This document shows, one piece after another, positions 26,797 through 35,850 of a stretch of 64,000 bases of DNA (position 1 is the stretch's first letter; the number at the start of each line of letters is the position of its first letter). Location of the stretch: NCBI GenBank assembly GCA_009726125.1, contig WLIT01000001.1, forward strand, positions 124,001-188,000, in the 5' to 3' direction. A program made the translations under genes and the position numbers. A model generated the notes under the pieces. That model did no database searches. It had not been told where the DNA came from and was given only the letters and a program-made list of their open reading frames with translations. The stretch comes from Actinomycetota bacterium (GTDB lineage Bacteria; Actinomycetota; Actinomycetes; Nanopelagicales; Nanopelagicaceae).

Positions 26797-28357
26797 TTCG
26801 ACTGATCTTGCCCGCCAGACAATTCGCAACTTAATTGAACTGGGAGTTAGCGACTTTGTTACCTCACCTGGCTCTAGAAATGCGCCACTATTAATTGCGC
26901 TATATGAAGCTAAAACTCGGGGCTTGATTGAACTTCATATTAAGTTAGATGAACGTGGAGCAGCCTTTTACGCCCTAGGTATTTCAAAGGCCACAAACAA
27001 GAGCGTTGTTGTGGTCTGCACAAGTGGTACTGCCGCAGCCAATTTCCATCCTGCACTTTTGGAAGCGCGCCATGCAAATAACAAATTGATTGCAATCACG
27101 GCAGATCGACCAGAACGCCTACGCAAAACGGGTTCGAATCAGACGACAGACCAGATTGGTATGTTTCCAAACATTCCGAGTTATGACTTAATCGCTGGCG
27201 TTAAATTTGAGATAGGAGAGGGGCCAACACATCTAAACATTCAATTTGATGAGCCACTTCTTTCTGCAGATAAGCGCGATTGGCTCTCGGGTTTAAAAAT
27301 AGTTATACCAAAAACAAAGCTAGAAAATCCTAAATCCTTAACTGTGAGTGGAAATGGTTTGATTGTTGTGGGTCACGATCGTGGAACATTTACAGTCCGC
27401 GAAATAGAAAAGTTTATTGAATCAGCTGGGCTTCCAGTTATCGTAGAAGATCCAATCTCCTTCAAATCAGCGATTGGCCATGCAAGTGCGATTTTGAGCG
27501 ATGAAGTTGTTCGAGGATATTTAAAGCCCGACTATGCAATTGTGATTGGGCGTACAACGCTATCTCGCAGCATAAATAGTTATGTTGCAAGTGCTGAGAA
27601 TAGTTATGTAATTGATCCAAGAATTTCCACAATTGATACTAAGCGAACTGCAACACAAACCTTCTTTGAGCTACCAAAATTAGAGGTTCAAACTCTTAAC
27701 CCCTCTTGGATTTCAGATTGGCAAGAAATAAAAAAAATTGCAGCAACAGAGATTTCTAAAGATCAAAGTTGGTCGGAACAAGTAGCTCTTTCAACGATTG
27801 CTGCTGGAATTCCAGATGGTTCAGCGCTCTTTGTGGGATCAAGCAGGCCGATAAGAGATATCGAGGCATTTGCAAAACCGCGGACTGGAATTGAGGTATT
27901 TGCTAACCGAGGACTTGCCGGAATTGATGGCAATTTATCCACGATATTTGGAATTGCAACTAACTTTGAGCGCTCATTTGCAGTCATCGGGGACTTAACT
28001 TTTCTTCATGATTTAACTGCCTTGTTAACACCACCTGGCGCTAATTTAACTATCTTTGTAATTGATAATAATGGAGGTGGAATTTTTTCAACTCTGCCAC
28101 AAGCCGGAGCAGATGGTTTTGAGGAGATTTTTGCAACACCGCAAAATCAAGATTTAGTTAAGTTAATTTCTGGATTTGGAATTAGTGTTTCTAAAGTTAA
28201 ATCAACATCTGATTTAAGCCTTGCGATTGCCCACGGTAAGAGCGGTCTACATTTTGTAGTGGTAGAAGTTCCAAAGAGGGAAGAAATGGCAGAAAATTTA
28301 GCTTTGACTTACGCTCGTGTTTCTAGCGCCGTTCGCATTGGGCTTAACTTAGCCTGA
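26789..28357 (+). CDS. menD: MenD, SEPHCHC synthase
   Basis: Thiamine-diphosphate enzyme adding 2-oxoglutarate to isochorismate, the first committed menaquinone step. The 522-residue protein starts MSNSTDLARQTIRNL with GGAGAGAGG upstream; longer in-frame starts run back into menC. Signatures: TSPGSRNAPL, the glutamate-containing ELHIKLDERGAAFYALG, and the ThDP-binding GDLTFLHDLTAL with VIDNNGGGIFS. Its last 49 bases overlap the convergent menF gene, so both C-termini are encoded by the same DNA on opposite strands. Confidence 0.96.
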   Translation: MSNSTDLARQTIRNLIELGVSDFVTSPGSRNAPLLIALYEAKTRGLIELHIKLDERGAAFYALGISKATNKSVVVVCTSGTAAANFHPALLEARHANNKLIAITADRPERLRKTGSNQTTDQIGMFPNIPSYDLIAGVKFEIGEGPTHLNIQFDEPLLSADKRDWLSGLKIVIPKTKLENPKSLTVSGNGLIVVGHDRGTFTVREIEKFIESAGLPVIVEDPISFKSAIGHASAILSDEVVRGYLKPDYAIVIGRTTLSRSINSYVASAENSYVIDPRISTIDTKRTATQTFFELPKLEVQTLNPSWISDWQEIKKIAATEISKDQSWSEQVALSTIAAGIPDGSALFVGSSRPIRDIEAFAKPRTGIEVFANRGLAGIDGNLSTIFGIATNFERSFAVIGDLTFLHDLTALLTPPGANLTIFVIDNNGGGIFSTLPQAGADGFEEIFATPQNQDLVKLISGFGISVSKVKSTSDLSLAIAHGKSGLHFVVVEVPKREEMAENLALTYARVSSAVRIGLNLA

Positions 28358-29541
28358 CTCTCGGCTAATTCATCTTCTGGATTAGATCCCGCAACAATGC
28401 CGCAGCCACTGTAAATTTGCATAGATTTTAAATCTTCAGATAGTTCACCGGCGCGAAGAGCAATTGCAATTTCACCATCTCCACGGCCATCAATCCAGCC
28501 AACTGGTCCGGCATAACGACCACGATTCAAATCTTCCAATTCATTAATGAGTCCGTTTGCAATATCTGTTGGGGTTCCACAAACGGCTGCAGATGGATGG
28601 AGTGAAGCTATGAGTGCGAAAATATCAATTGGTGCTGCAGAGTCATTAAGCACTCCAGTTACATCAGTAGCAAGGTGCATAACATTTGCAAGGTGCAGCA
28701 CAAAGGGGGATTCTGGAACATTGGTTGATGAACAGAAAGGTGAGAGAGCTTCAGCGACAGAGCGAACTGCATATTCGTGCTCTTCTAAATCTTTAGATGA
28801 CTTAGCAAGTGAGGCTGCTAGCCCTAAATCTCGCGCTTCATCACCAGATTTACGAATAGTTCCAGCCAAAATTCTCGATGTTACGAGTGATTTATTTAGG
28901 CGAACCAAGAGCTCTGGGGTCGCACCAATTAAGTTTGAAACTAAGAAGACCCAAGTTGAAGGGTAGTTCTCGGTGAGAAAGGTGATGAGATTTCGTTTAG
29001 AAATAGCTTCAGAATTGCGCGCAATTAGATCGCGAGCCAGAACAACTTTTTCGAGTTTGCCATCTTTAATCTTTTCAACTGCACTTGCTACGCGCTTCAT
29101 CCATTCATCTTCTGAGAGCGCACCAGCTTCAAATTTAACTTCACCTCTTTGGTTTTTCGTTACATATTTTGTAATTACGGGTTGGGTCTGATCACCGATC
29201 CAAGTTATCCAAGATTTTCCACCCTTATGTCCGATAATTATTTCCGGAATCACTAACTTAGATTCTTCTGAAGGATCGAAAGCGAATGAGGAGAAGAGAA
29301 TCGGCCCAGTTCCACTGCCATGGACATTATTTTGAATTTTGAGAGTTGCTAGTTGTTCGTGCCACCATTTTCGGGAATCAACAAATCGGTTCTTGCCTTT
29401 GACGCTAGAGCTCTTCCATTCACCAAAACCAATTAACCCCTCTCCACCACGAATCCAGGCGGCAGTAATTTCCAGATCGGTTGAAATTAGTTCAAGGGGA
29501 AGACGCTCACCAAGAAGTTCGGTAGTTATATTTGTCGGCAC
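28309..29541 (-). CDS. menF: MenF, isochorismate synthase
   Basis: Chorismate-using enzyme supplying isochorismate to MenD. The 410 residues belong to the EntC/MenF class: conserved KIKDGKLEKVVLARDL, RILAGTIRKSG, SKDLEEHEYAVRSV, LHPSAAVCGTP and YAGPVGWIDGRGDGEIAIALR. Start is GTG at 29541, 7 bases after TAAAAT and without a ribosome-binding site. It converges on menD with a 49-base overlap. Confidence 0.95.
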   Translation of the reverse strand: MPTNITTELLGERLPLELISTDLEITAAWIRGGEGLIGFGEWKSSSVKGKNRFVDSRKWWHEQLATLKIQNNVHGSGTGPILFSSFAFDPSEESKLVIPEIIIGHKGGKSWITWIGDQTQPVITKYVTKNQRGEVKFEAGALSEDEWMKRVASAVEKIKDGKLEKVVLARDLIARNSEAISKRNLITFLTENYPSTWVFLVSNLIGATPELLVRLNKSLVTSRILAGTIRKSGDEARDLGLAASLAKSSKDLEEHEYAVRSVAEALSPFCSSTNVPESPFVLHLANVMHLATDVTGVLNDSAAPIDIFALIASLHPSAAVCGTPTDIANGLINELEDLNRGRYAGPVGWIDGRGDGEIAIALRAGELSEDLKSMQIYSGCGIVAGSNPEDELAESQAKLSPMRTALETRA

Positions 29542-29548
29542 AGTTTAG

Positions 29549-29554
29549 ATTTTA
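29549..29554 (-). promoter_or_regulatory. -10 hexamer of menF (leaderless)
   Basis: On the minus strand TAAAAT is followed by 7 bases and GTG at 29541. It lies in the 21-base gap behind bioY. Confidence 0.5.
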
Positions 29555-29562
29555 ACCAATCA

Positions 29563-30147
29563 TTATCGTTTTGAAACGAAGCGCCAAACAAAAGGCAGGG
29601 CTGTACTTGCGACAGCAATTTTCAACAGTTCACCAAATATGAATGGCGTGAAACCCTTTTCAAAAGTCCAAGCCCAACTTTCACCCGTGTATTGGTGAAG
29701 CCAGATAAGTCCGAATGTGAAAACGATGGTATTTCCAATGATCATGGTTGGAATGACTGTCTTAATTTTTTGATCCCATTTGCGACCAGCAAGTGCTCCG
29801 AGCACAAGGGTAGAAATAAGCATTCCAACAAGGTATCCGCCAGTAGCACCAACAACTTTCTCTAGTCCATGTGAGCCGGCAGCAAAGATTGGAGCACCAA
29901 GAATTCCCATTAAAAGATAGAAGGCCATTGTGCTAAAACCAAGTGATGCGCCATATGCAGTACCAAGCAGAAGAACGCCAAGTGTTTGCCCAGTGAATGG
30001 AACTGGAGAACCAGGTATTGGAAAGGAGATTTGTGCCATGAGTGCGAGGAAAACAGTTCCCGTAAGTATTAGGGAAATCTGTGTTGCAGCCGAAGTACGT
30101 TGTATTAGCGCTGTTCTAAGGTTACTAACTTGCGATATCTCGGTCAT
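29563..30147 (-). CDS. bioY: BioY, biotin transporter substrate-binding subunit
   Basis: S component of an ECF-type biotin importer; 194 residues with six hydrophobic helices and the family segments FPIPGSPVPFTGQTLGVLL and the glycine-rich APIFAAGSHGLEKVVGATGGY. No ecfA or ecfT gene is next to it, so it would use shared ECF subunits or work alone. It is one of the few genes here with a clear ribosome-binding site (AGGAGAGG), and a large inverted repeat lies over its promoter region. Uptake of biotin fits an auxotroph, but biotin genes cannot be judged from this window. Confidence 0.95.
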   Translation of the reverse strand: MTEISQVSNLRTALIQRTSAATQISLILTGTVFLALMAQISFPIPGSPVPFTGQTLGVLLLGTAYGASLGFSTMAFYLLMGILGAPIFAAGSHGLEKVVGATGGYLVGMLISTLVLGALAGRKWDQKIKTVIPTMIIGNTIVFTFGLIWLHQYTGESWAWTFEKGFTPFIFGELLKIAVASTALPFVWRFVSKR

Positions 30148-30168
30148 GAATCGAACCTCTCCTTTTAT

Positions 30169-30193
30169 TTAAGTATTCAAGTACTTTACTTAA
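30169..30193. promoter_or_regulatory. Nested inverted repeat upstream of bioY, candidate operator
   Basis: TTAAGTA (30169-30175) and TACTTAA (30187-30193) are perfect inverted arms around an 11-base centre that itself holds the palindrome AAGTACTT (30179-30186). The element sits 22-46 bases before the bioY ATG, over the likely -10/-35 area, and 45 bases before menG on the other strand. It is not the classical BirA site nor a BioQ site I can recall, so the regulator is unknown; biotin control is the natural guess. Confidence 0.45.
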
Positions 30194-30225
30194 GTCTTTA
30201 ATTTGTGGTCGGAGCCTACTACCGC

Positions 30226-30231
30226 GAGAAT
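30226..30231 (+). promoter_or_regulatory. -10 hexamer of menG (leaderless)
   Basis: GAGAAT is followed by exactly 6 bases and GTG at 30238. It lacks the first T of the consensus, but the spacing equals that of other leaderless genes here and supports the start chosen. Confidence 0.45.
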
Positions 30232-30237
30232 ATACGC

Positions 30238-30930
30238 GTGAGTAGAGCAGACCTAGGCAAGGAGCCCGAAGAGGTTTCAGCCATGTTTGATGGCGTCGCC
30301 CGCCGTTATGACTTACTAAATGACTTGCTCAGCCTGGGCCGAACTAAAGCTTGGCGCAAAGTCGCAACCTCGATAATCGCTCCAAAACCTGGGATGCGAA
30401 TTTTAGATATCGCGGCTGGAACTGGATCTTCTAGTCGACCACTTGCCGACGCTGGCGCAGAAGTTATTCCACTCGATTTTTCAAAGGGAATGTTAGAGGC
30501 CGGTCGAAAACGTCATCCTGATTTAGCATTCACACATGGAGATGCGCTCGCACTTACATTTAAGGATAATGAATTTGATGTCACAACAATCTCTTTTGGT
30601 TTACGTAATACAACTGACACCTTAAAAGCGCTAAGAGAATCTTTACGGGTTTTAAGACCTGGTGGTCGTATGGTTGTAGTCGAATTTTCACAACCGACAA
30701 ATAGAATTTTTCGTACAATTTATCTTCGCTATTTAATGCGCGCTATCCCACCAGTAGCCAGAAAAGTTTCTTCTAACCCTGGCGCCTATATCTATTTGGC
30801 TGAATCAATTATTGCCTGGCCAAACCAAGCCGACTTGGCGGAGCTGATGAAAACTGCAGGATTTGAAAAGATTCACTGGAAAAATCTGACCTTCGGTATC
30901 GTCGCTGTGCATACGGGGTATAAGCCGTGA
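30238..30930 (+). CDS. menG: MenG/UbiE, demethylmenaquinone methyltransferase
   Basis: SAM-dependent methylase making menaquinone from demethylmenaquinone. The 230-residue protein has motif I ILDIAAGTGSSSRPL and the family blocks VTISFGLRNTTD and YIYLAESI. Start: actinobacterial homologues begin (M/V)SRAxLxKxPxEVxxMFDGVARRYD, matching GTG 30238; an upstream GTG at 30205 would add 11 residues and lies before the -10-like hexamer. Stands 95 bases ahead of nuoA on the same strand, between the men and nuo blocks. Confidence 0.95.
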   Translation: MSRADLGKEPEEVSAMFDGVARRYDLLNDLLSLGRTKAWRKVATSIIAPKPGMRILDIAAGTGSSSRPLADAGAEVIPLDFSKGMLEAGRKRHPDLAFTHGDALALTFKDNEFDVTTISFGLRNTTDTLKALRESLRVLRPGGRMVVVEFSQPTNRIFRTIYLRYLMRAIPPVARKVSSNPGAYIYLAESIIAWPNQADLAELMKTAGFEKIHWKNLTFGIVAVHTGYKP

Positions 30931-31011
30931 TTACTGCCACATTTTGAAGAGACCGACCAGATTCATTTTGAATTCATATTTGCAGATTGTGACCTGCAAC
31001 GCCTAAACCCG

Positions 31012-31017
31012 TAGACT
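31012..31017 (+). promoter_or_regulatory. -10 hexamer of the nuo operon
   Basis: TAGACT ends 8 bases before the nuoA GTG at 31026, predicting a leader of 0-2 bases. TTGTGA at 30987-30992 could be a -35 with a long 19-base spacer. No ribosome-binding site precedes nuoA. Nothing else is recognisable in 30931-31011. Confidence 0.45.
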
Positions 31018-31025
31018 CCCTTATT

Positions 31026-31385
31026 GTGAACCCATACGTACCGATCCTGGTAATTGGCGCAATCGGCTTCGGCTTCGGCTTAATTTCAATAGTTGCTGCC
31101 GCTGTCACAGGTCCAAAGCGATACAACAGGGCAAAAGTTGAAGCGTACGAATGCGGAATTGAACCTTCACCACAAGCTGCAGGTGGCGGACGTTTCCCTG
31201 TTAAGTATTTCTTAACAGCAATGTTATTCATTGTTTTTGATATTGAAATTGTTTTCTTGTATCCATGGGCTGTTACATTCGACAAGCTTGGACTCTTTGG
31301 CTTAGTTGAAATGGCGATCTTTATTGCAACAGTTTTTGTTGCATATGCTTATGTTTGGCGCCGCGGCGGATTGGAATGGGATTAA
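31026..31385 (+). CDS. nuoA: NuoA, NADH-quinone oxidoreductase subunit A
   Basis: Small membrane subunit of complex I at the junction with the peripheral arm. The 119 residues have three helices, with the conserved loop [11 protein letters not shown] (containing the subunit A cysteine) and the acidic [16 protein letters not shown] start. First gene of the 14-gene nuo operon; 4 bases separate it from nuoB, the widest gap in the run. Confidence 0.96.
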   Translation: MNPYVPILVIGAIGFGFGLISIVAAAVTGPKRYNRAKVEAYECGIEPSPQAAGGGRFPVKYFLTAMLFIVFDIEIVFLYPWAVTFDKLGLFGLVEMAIFIATVFVAYAYVWRRGGLEWD

Positions 31386-31389
31386 ATTC

Positions 31390-31944
31390 ATGGGTCTAGA
31401 AGAGAAATTACCTGCCGGATTTGCACTTACCTCCGTTGAAAATCTTGCTGGTTATATGCGCAAGAACTCACTCTGGCCAGCGACTTTTGGTCTCGCTTGC
31501 TGTGCAATTGAAATGATGGCATTTGGTGGTGGACGTTATGACGCTGCTCGTTTTGGAATGGAAGTTTTCCGCGCATCACCACGACAAGCAGATTTAATGA
31601 TTGTCGCAGGCCGGGTTTCAAATAAAATGGCACCAGTTCTTCGTCAAATTTATGATCAAATGGCTGCGCCAAAATGGGTTATTGCAATGGGCGCTTGTGC
31701 ATCTTCAGGTGGAATGTTTAACAACTACGCAATTGTTCAAGGTGTCGATCACATTGTTCCAGTTGATATTTATTTACCAGGATGTCCCCCACGTCCCGAA
31801 GCACTTATGGATGCAATCTTGAAATTACACGAACACATTGGTAGCGAAAAACTTGGTGTGAATCGTGAACAAATTATTCGTGAAGTTGAAGCAGCAGCAC
31901 TTGCCGCAAAGCCAACCCATCAATTAAAAGGATTGCTTGCATGA
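31390..31944 (+). CDS. nuoB: NuoB, complex I subunit B (cluster N2)
   Basis: Peripheral-arm subunit holding the terminal 4Fe-4S cluster N2 that reduces menaquinone. The 184 residues show the tandem cysteines in [11 protein letters not shown], then GACASSGG and PGCPPRPE, the four N2 ligands. Start is the ATG at 31390, where homologues begin (MGLEEKLP); longer in-frame starts lie inside nuoA. Overlaps nuoC by 4 bases. Confidence 0.97.
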   Translation: MGLEEKLPAGFALTSVENLAGYMRKNSLWPATFGLACCAIEMMAFGGGRYDAARFGMEVFRASPRQADLMIVAGRVSNKMAPVLRQIYDQMAAPKWVIAMGACASSGGMFNNYAIVQGVDHIVPVDIYLPGCPPRPEALMDAILKLHEHIGSEKLGVNREQIIREVEAAALAAKPTHQLKGLLA

Positions 31945-32579
31945 GTGAGACCATCGGAATGTTTGGAACCAGTGGTTCCGGCGACACTTCAGGATTTGGT
32001 GGCCTAGTCCCGAGCGCAGCGAGCGTTGGATCTAGCGAACGCCCGTACGGCAGTTATTTCGATGAAGTAACTGATGAATTAGAACGTGCATATCCAGAAT
32101 TTAGTGATGCAATAGAAAAAGTCATTGTGGACCGCGGTGAATTAACTCTTCATGTAAAACGTGAAAAATTATTTGATACCGCTATGAAATTGCGCGATAC
32201 CCAATCACTACGATTTGAAATTTGTCTTGGTGTTAATGGCGTTCATTATCCGGAAGATAAGAGCCGAGAACTTCATGCGGTTTATCCATTACTTTCAATG
32301 ACACATAACCGCCGTATTCGTTTGGAAGTTAGCGTTCCAGATGCTGATCCACATCTGCCATCACTTGTTGAAGTTTGGGCCGGAAACAACTGGCATGAAC
32401 GTGAAACCTGGGACATGTTCGGGATAATTTTTGATGGCCATCCAGGGCTAACTCGCATCTTGATGCCAGATGATTGGCCAGGACATCCGCAACGAAAAGA
32501 TTATCCACTCGGTGGAATTCCGATTGAATATAAAGGCGCAACTTTTCCAGCACCGTCAGAACGTAGGTCTTACCAATGA
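31941..32579 (+). CDS. nuoC: NuoC, complex I subunit C (30 kDa)
   Basis: Scaffold subunit of the peripheral arm, 212 residues. Signature [28 protein letters not shown] and the C-terminal [13 protein letters not shown] are diagnostic (quoted here as two blocks: [10 protein letters not shown] and [12 protein letters not shown]). The first 35 residues are a low-complexity Gly/Ser-rich extension, common in actinobacteria. ATGA overlaps on both sides. Confidence 0.96.
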   Translation: MSETIGMFGTSGSGDTSGFGGLVPSAASVGSSERPYGSYFDEVTDELERAYPEFSDAIEKVIVDRGELTLHVKREKLFDTAMKLRDTQSLRFEICLGVNGVHYPEDKSRELHAVYPLLSMTHNRRIRLEVSVPDADPHLPSLVEVWAGNNWHERETWDMFGIIFDGHPGLTRILMPDDWPGHPQRKDYPLGGIPIEYKGATFPAPSERRSYQ

Positions 32580-33913
32580 CAACTCACGATTCATATGCAT
32601 CAGCAACAGATACGACTGAAGGTCGCGTTTATTCAGTTACTGGTGGCGATTGGGATTCACTAGTTACTGAAATTGGCCAGACCAAAGAAGAGCGCGTAGT
32701 TGTAAACATGGGACCACAGCACCCATCAACTCACGGGGTACTTCGCCTGGTGCTTGAACTTGAAGGCGAAACGATCACTGAAGCACGTGCAGGAATTGGA
32801 TATTTACATACCGGTATCGAAAAGAACACGGAATATCGCACCTGGACTCAAGGCGTTACCTTTGTAACTCGCATGGATTATTTGGCTCCTATATTTAACG
32901 AGACCGCATACTGTCTTGGAGTTGAAAAGCTTCTTGGAATTACCGGCGACATTCCAGAACGTGCAAGTGAAATTCGTGTACTTATGATGGAACTTAATCG
33001 CATCTCATCACACATGGTGGCACTTGGAACCGGCGCGCTTGAACTCGGCGCACTTTCACCAATGATTTTCGCATTTCGCGAACGCGAGAAAGTTTTAGAT
33101 GTCTTTGAAATGATTTCTGGACTGCGAATGAATATGGCGTATGTACGCCCAGGTGGCGTTGCTCAAGATTTGCCTAAGGGCGCAATCACAAAGATTCGGG
33201 AAACTGTTAAAGAACTTCGACATAACTTTAAAGATAACGAGAAGCTCTTAGTTGGAAATACTATTTGGATGATGCGAACCCAAGGTATTGGCTACTTGGA
33301 TCTTGCGGGCTGTATCACTTTAGGAATTACCGGACCAGTTCTTCGCTCAACTGGAATGCCATGGGATCTACGTAAGACCGATCCATATTGCGGTTATGAG
33401 AATTATGAATTTGATGTTGTCACAACCGATACTTGCGATGTCTATGGTCGCTTCTTAATTCGCATGCAAGAACTTGAACAATCACTTCGCATAATTGAAC
33501 AGGCCTGCGACAAGTTGGAAAAATCTGAAGGACAGCCTGTAATGGTTGCTGATAAGAAGATTGCCTGGCCATCACAACTCTCTGTTGGCAGCGATGGAAT
33601 CGGAAATTCACTCGACCATATTCGCGAAATTATGGGAACTTCAATGGAATCTTTGATTCATCACTTTAAATTGGTAACCGAAGGCTTCCGTGTTCCTGCT
33701 GGCCAGGTTTATGCAGCAGTTGAATCACCACGTGGCGAAACTGGAGTTCACTTAGTTTCCGATGGCGGAACTCGCCCATACCGTGTTCATTTCCGCGAAC
33801 CATCTTTCAATAACTTGCAAGCAACTTCTGCGATGGCTGAAGGTGGAATGATCGCCGATGTTATTGGTGCTGTTGCATCTATCGATCCTGTTATGGGAGG
33901 TGTTGATCGCTAA
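32576..33913 (+). CDS. nuoD: NuoD, complex I subunit D (49 kDa)
   Basis: Forms the quinone-binding cavity with NuoB. The 445 residues include [20 protein letters not shown] with the quinone-site histidine, [16 protein letters not shown], and the C-terminal [23 protein letters not shown]. Overlaps nuoC by 4 bases and nuoE by 1 base. The expected quinone is menaquinone, given the men genes just upstream. Confidence 0.97.
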   Translation: MTTHDSYASATDTTEGRVYSVTGGDWDSLVTEIGQTKEERVVVNMGPQHPSTHGVLRLVLELEGETITEARAGIGYLHTGIEKNTEYRTWTQGVTFVTRMDYLAPIFNETAYCLGVEKLLGITGDIPERASEIRVLMMELNRISSHMVALGTGALELGALSPMIFAFREREKVLDVFEMISGLRMNMAYVRPGGVAQDLPKGAITKIRETVKELRHNFKDNEKLLVGNTIWMMRTQGIGYLDLAGCITLGITGPVLRSTGMPWDLRKTDPYCGYENYEFDVVTTDTCDVYGRFLIRMQELEQSLRIIEQACDKLEKSEGQPVMVADKKIAWPSQLSVGSDGIGNSLDHIREIMGTSMESLIHHFKLVTEGFRVPAGQVYAAVESPRGETGVHLVSDGGTRPYRVHFREPSFNNLQATSAMAEGGMIADVIGAVASIDPVMGGVDR

Positions 33914-34539
33914 TGGAATTTACCGTTGAACAAGTAAAGATAATGGATTCTATTATTGCCAGATATCCACGTTCTCGATCTGCAGTAATGCCACTTCTTC
34001 ATTATGTACAATCAATTGATGGCTATATAACTCCACGCGGCATTGAAAAAATTTCGAAAAAGTTAGAAATATCAACTGCTGAAGTAACTGCCGTTTCAAC
34101 TTTTTATACCCAGTACCGAAGCGAGCCAGCTGGTGAATATCACGTTGGTGTCTGCATCAACACTCTTTGCGCAGTCATGGGCGGAGATGCAATCTACGAT
34201 TCTTTAACAGATCACCTTGGAATTGAAAATCATGAAACTACAAAAGATGGAAAAGTTTCAATCGAAAGAATTGAATGCAATGCTGCTTGCGATTTCGCAC
34301 CTGTTGTTATGGTGAATTGGGAGTTCTACGACAACCAAACGCCGCAAAGCGTTAAAGATTTAGTCGATGCCGCACGCGCAGGAAATCCACCAGCGCCAAC
34401 TCGTGGCCCTAATACTCTTCGTACTTGGAAACAAAATTCTGAAGTTCTTGCAGGACTTAGTGATGGTCTCGCAAATGAGGGTGTATCTGCTGGCGAACCA
34501 ACGCTACTTGGATTAAAGATTGCAAAAGGTGAGAAGTAA
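33913..34539 (+). CDS. nuoE: NuoE, complex I subunit E (24 kDa)
   Basis: Thioredoxin-like subunit with 2Fe-2S cluster N1a; ligands are in GVCINTLCAVMG (CxxxxC) and ECNAACDFAP (CxxxC). 208 residues, somewhat longer than the E. coli protein because of a C-terminal tail. Start overlaps the nuoD stop by 1 base (TAATG) and the gene directly abuts nuoF. Confidence 0.96.
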   Translation: MEFTVEQVKIMDSIIARYPRSRSAVMPLLHYVQSIDGYITPRGIEKISKKLEISTAEVTAVSTFYTQYRSEPAGEYHVGVCINTLCAVMGGDAIYDSLTDHLGIENHETTKDGKVSIERIECNAACDFAPVVMVNWEFYDNQTPQSVKDLVDAARAGNPPAPTRGPNTLRTWKQNSEVLAGLSDGLANEGVSAGEPTLLGLKIAKGEK

Positions 34540-35850
34540 ATGGATTCAAAAACAAAGCTAACTCCGGTCTTATCTGCAAACTGGGATGAGAAAGATTCAT
34601 TTACTATTGCAGGCTATAAGCGCAATGGTGGCTACAAAGCAGTTACAAAAGCACTCGCGATGGCGCCGGATGAAGTAATTCAAATGATTAAAGATTCTGG
34701 CCTTCGTGGTCGCGGTGGCGCTGGTTTTCCAACTGGAAGCAAGTGGGGTTTTATCCCACAAGGCGATAATAAAGAGCATTATTTAGTTGTTAACGCTGAT
34801 GAATCTGAACCAGGTACTTGTAAAGATACGCCGCTACTTCTTGCTAACCCACATGTGTTAATTGAAGGAATAATTATTGGTTCATATGCAATTCGCGCGA
34901 ACCATGCCTTTATTTATCTTCGTGGTGAGATTGTGCATGTTTATCGCCGTGTACAACAAGCGATTGAAGATGCTTACAAAGCGGGGCTACTCGGCAAGAA
35001 TATTGGTGGCAAGGGATTTGATCTTGAACTGACTCTGCACGCAGGTGCTGGTGCTTATATTTGTGGTGAAGAGACTGCGCTACTTGATTCACTAGAAGGC
35101 TTCCGCGGTCAACCTAGGTTGCGACCACCATTCCCAGCAATCGCTGGTTTGTATGCCAAGCCAACTGTTGTAAATAATGTCGAATCAATTGCATCTGTTC
35201 CAGCAATTATTAATAATGGCGTCGAATGGTTCCAAGCAATGGGAACCGAGAAGAGCAAGGGCTTTACGCTTTATTCGCTCTCAGGCCATGTAAATAATCC
35301 AGGTCAATTTGAAGCACCTCTTGGAATTACCCTTCGCGAATTACTTGAACTTGCCGGCGGGGTTCGAACGGGACACAAACTAAAATTCTGGACACCAGGT
35401 GGATCTTCAACACCAATGTTTACAGATGAGCATTTAGATACTCCTCTAGATTACGAAGGCGTATCAGCAGCTGGTTCAATGCTTGGAACTAAAGCCCTAC
35501 AAATATTTGATGAAACAACTTGTGTTGTTCGCGCGTCACTTCGGTGGAGTGAGTTCTATAAACATGAGTCTTGCGGAAAGTGCACCCCATGTCGTGAAGG
35601 AACCTGGTGGCTGGTACAGATGCTTCACGATCTTGAAGATGGCAAAGGAACTGAAGCCGATCTCACCAAACTACTTGACCTTTGTGACAACATCGCCGGT
35701 CGGTCATTCTGTGCACTTGCAGATGGCGCAGTAGCACCGATTATGTCTTCACTCAAATATTTCCGCGAAGAATACTTAGAACATCAGCGCAATGGTGGCT
35801 GTCCATTTGATCCAATTGCTTCAACAATATTCAAAACGGTAGGTGCGTAA
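34540..35850 (+). CDS. nuoF: NuoF, complex I subunit F (NADH and FMN site)
   Basis: Entry point of electrons: binds NADH and FMN and holds cluster N3. The 436 residues show the glycine-rich GLRGRGGAGFPTGSKWGF (FMN/NADH), ICGEETALLDSLEG, and the N3 motif ESCGKCTPCREG with C345, C348 and C351, the fourth ligand being in GRSFCALADG. Directly abuts both neighbours. Confidence 0.97.
   Translation: MDSKTKLTPVLSANWDEKDSFTIAGYKRNGGYKAVTKALAMAPDEVIQMIKDSGLRGRGGAGFPTGSKWGFIPQGDNKEHYLVVNADESEPGTCKDTPLLLANPHVLIEGIIIGSYAIRANHAFIYLRGEIVHVYRRVQQAIEDAYKAGLLGKNIGGKGFDLELTLHAGAGAYICGEETALLDSLEGFRGQPRLRPPFPAIAGLYAKPTVVNNVESIASVPAIINNGVEWFQAMGTEKSKGFTLYSLSGHVNNPGQFEAPLGITLRELLELAGGVRTGHKLKFWTPGGSSTPMFTDEHLDTPLDYEGVSAAGSMLGTKALQIFDETTCVVRASLRWSEFYKHESCGKCTPCREGTWWLVQMLHDLEDGKGTEADLTKLLDLCDNIAGRSFCALADGAVAPIMSSLKYFREEYLEHQRNGGCPFDPIASTIFKTVGA

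Noticed and set aside
26262-26822. 186-codon minus-strand open frame over menC and the menD start
   Set aside because: Shadow of menC; no recognisable motif and no promoter or ribosome site.
30148-30204. Possible riboswitch leader of bioY
   Set aside because: The leader is too short, and the dyad sits over the promoter, not in a folded leader; a protein operator fits better.
30205-30237. GTG start extending MenG by 11 residues
   Set aside because: The -10-like GAGAAT lies downstream of it and homologues begin at the SRAxL segment encoded from 30238.
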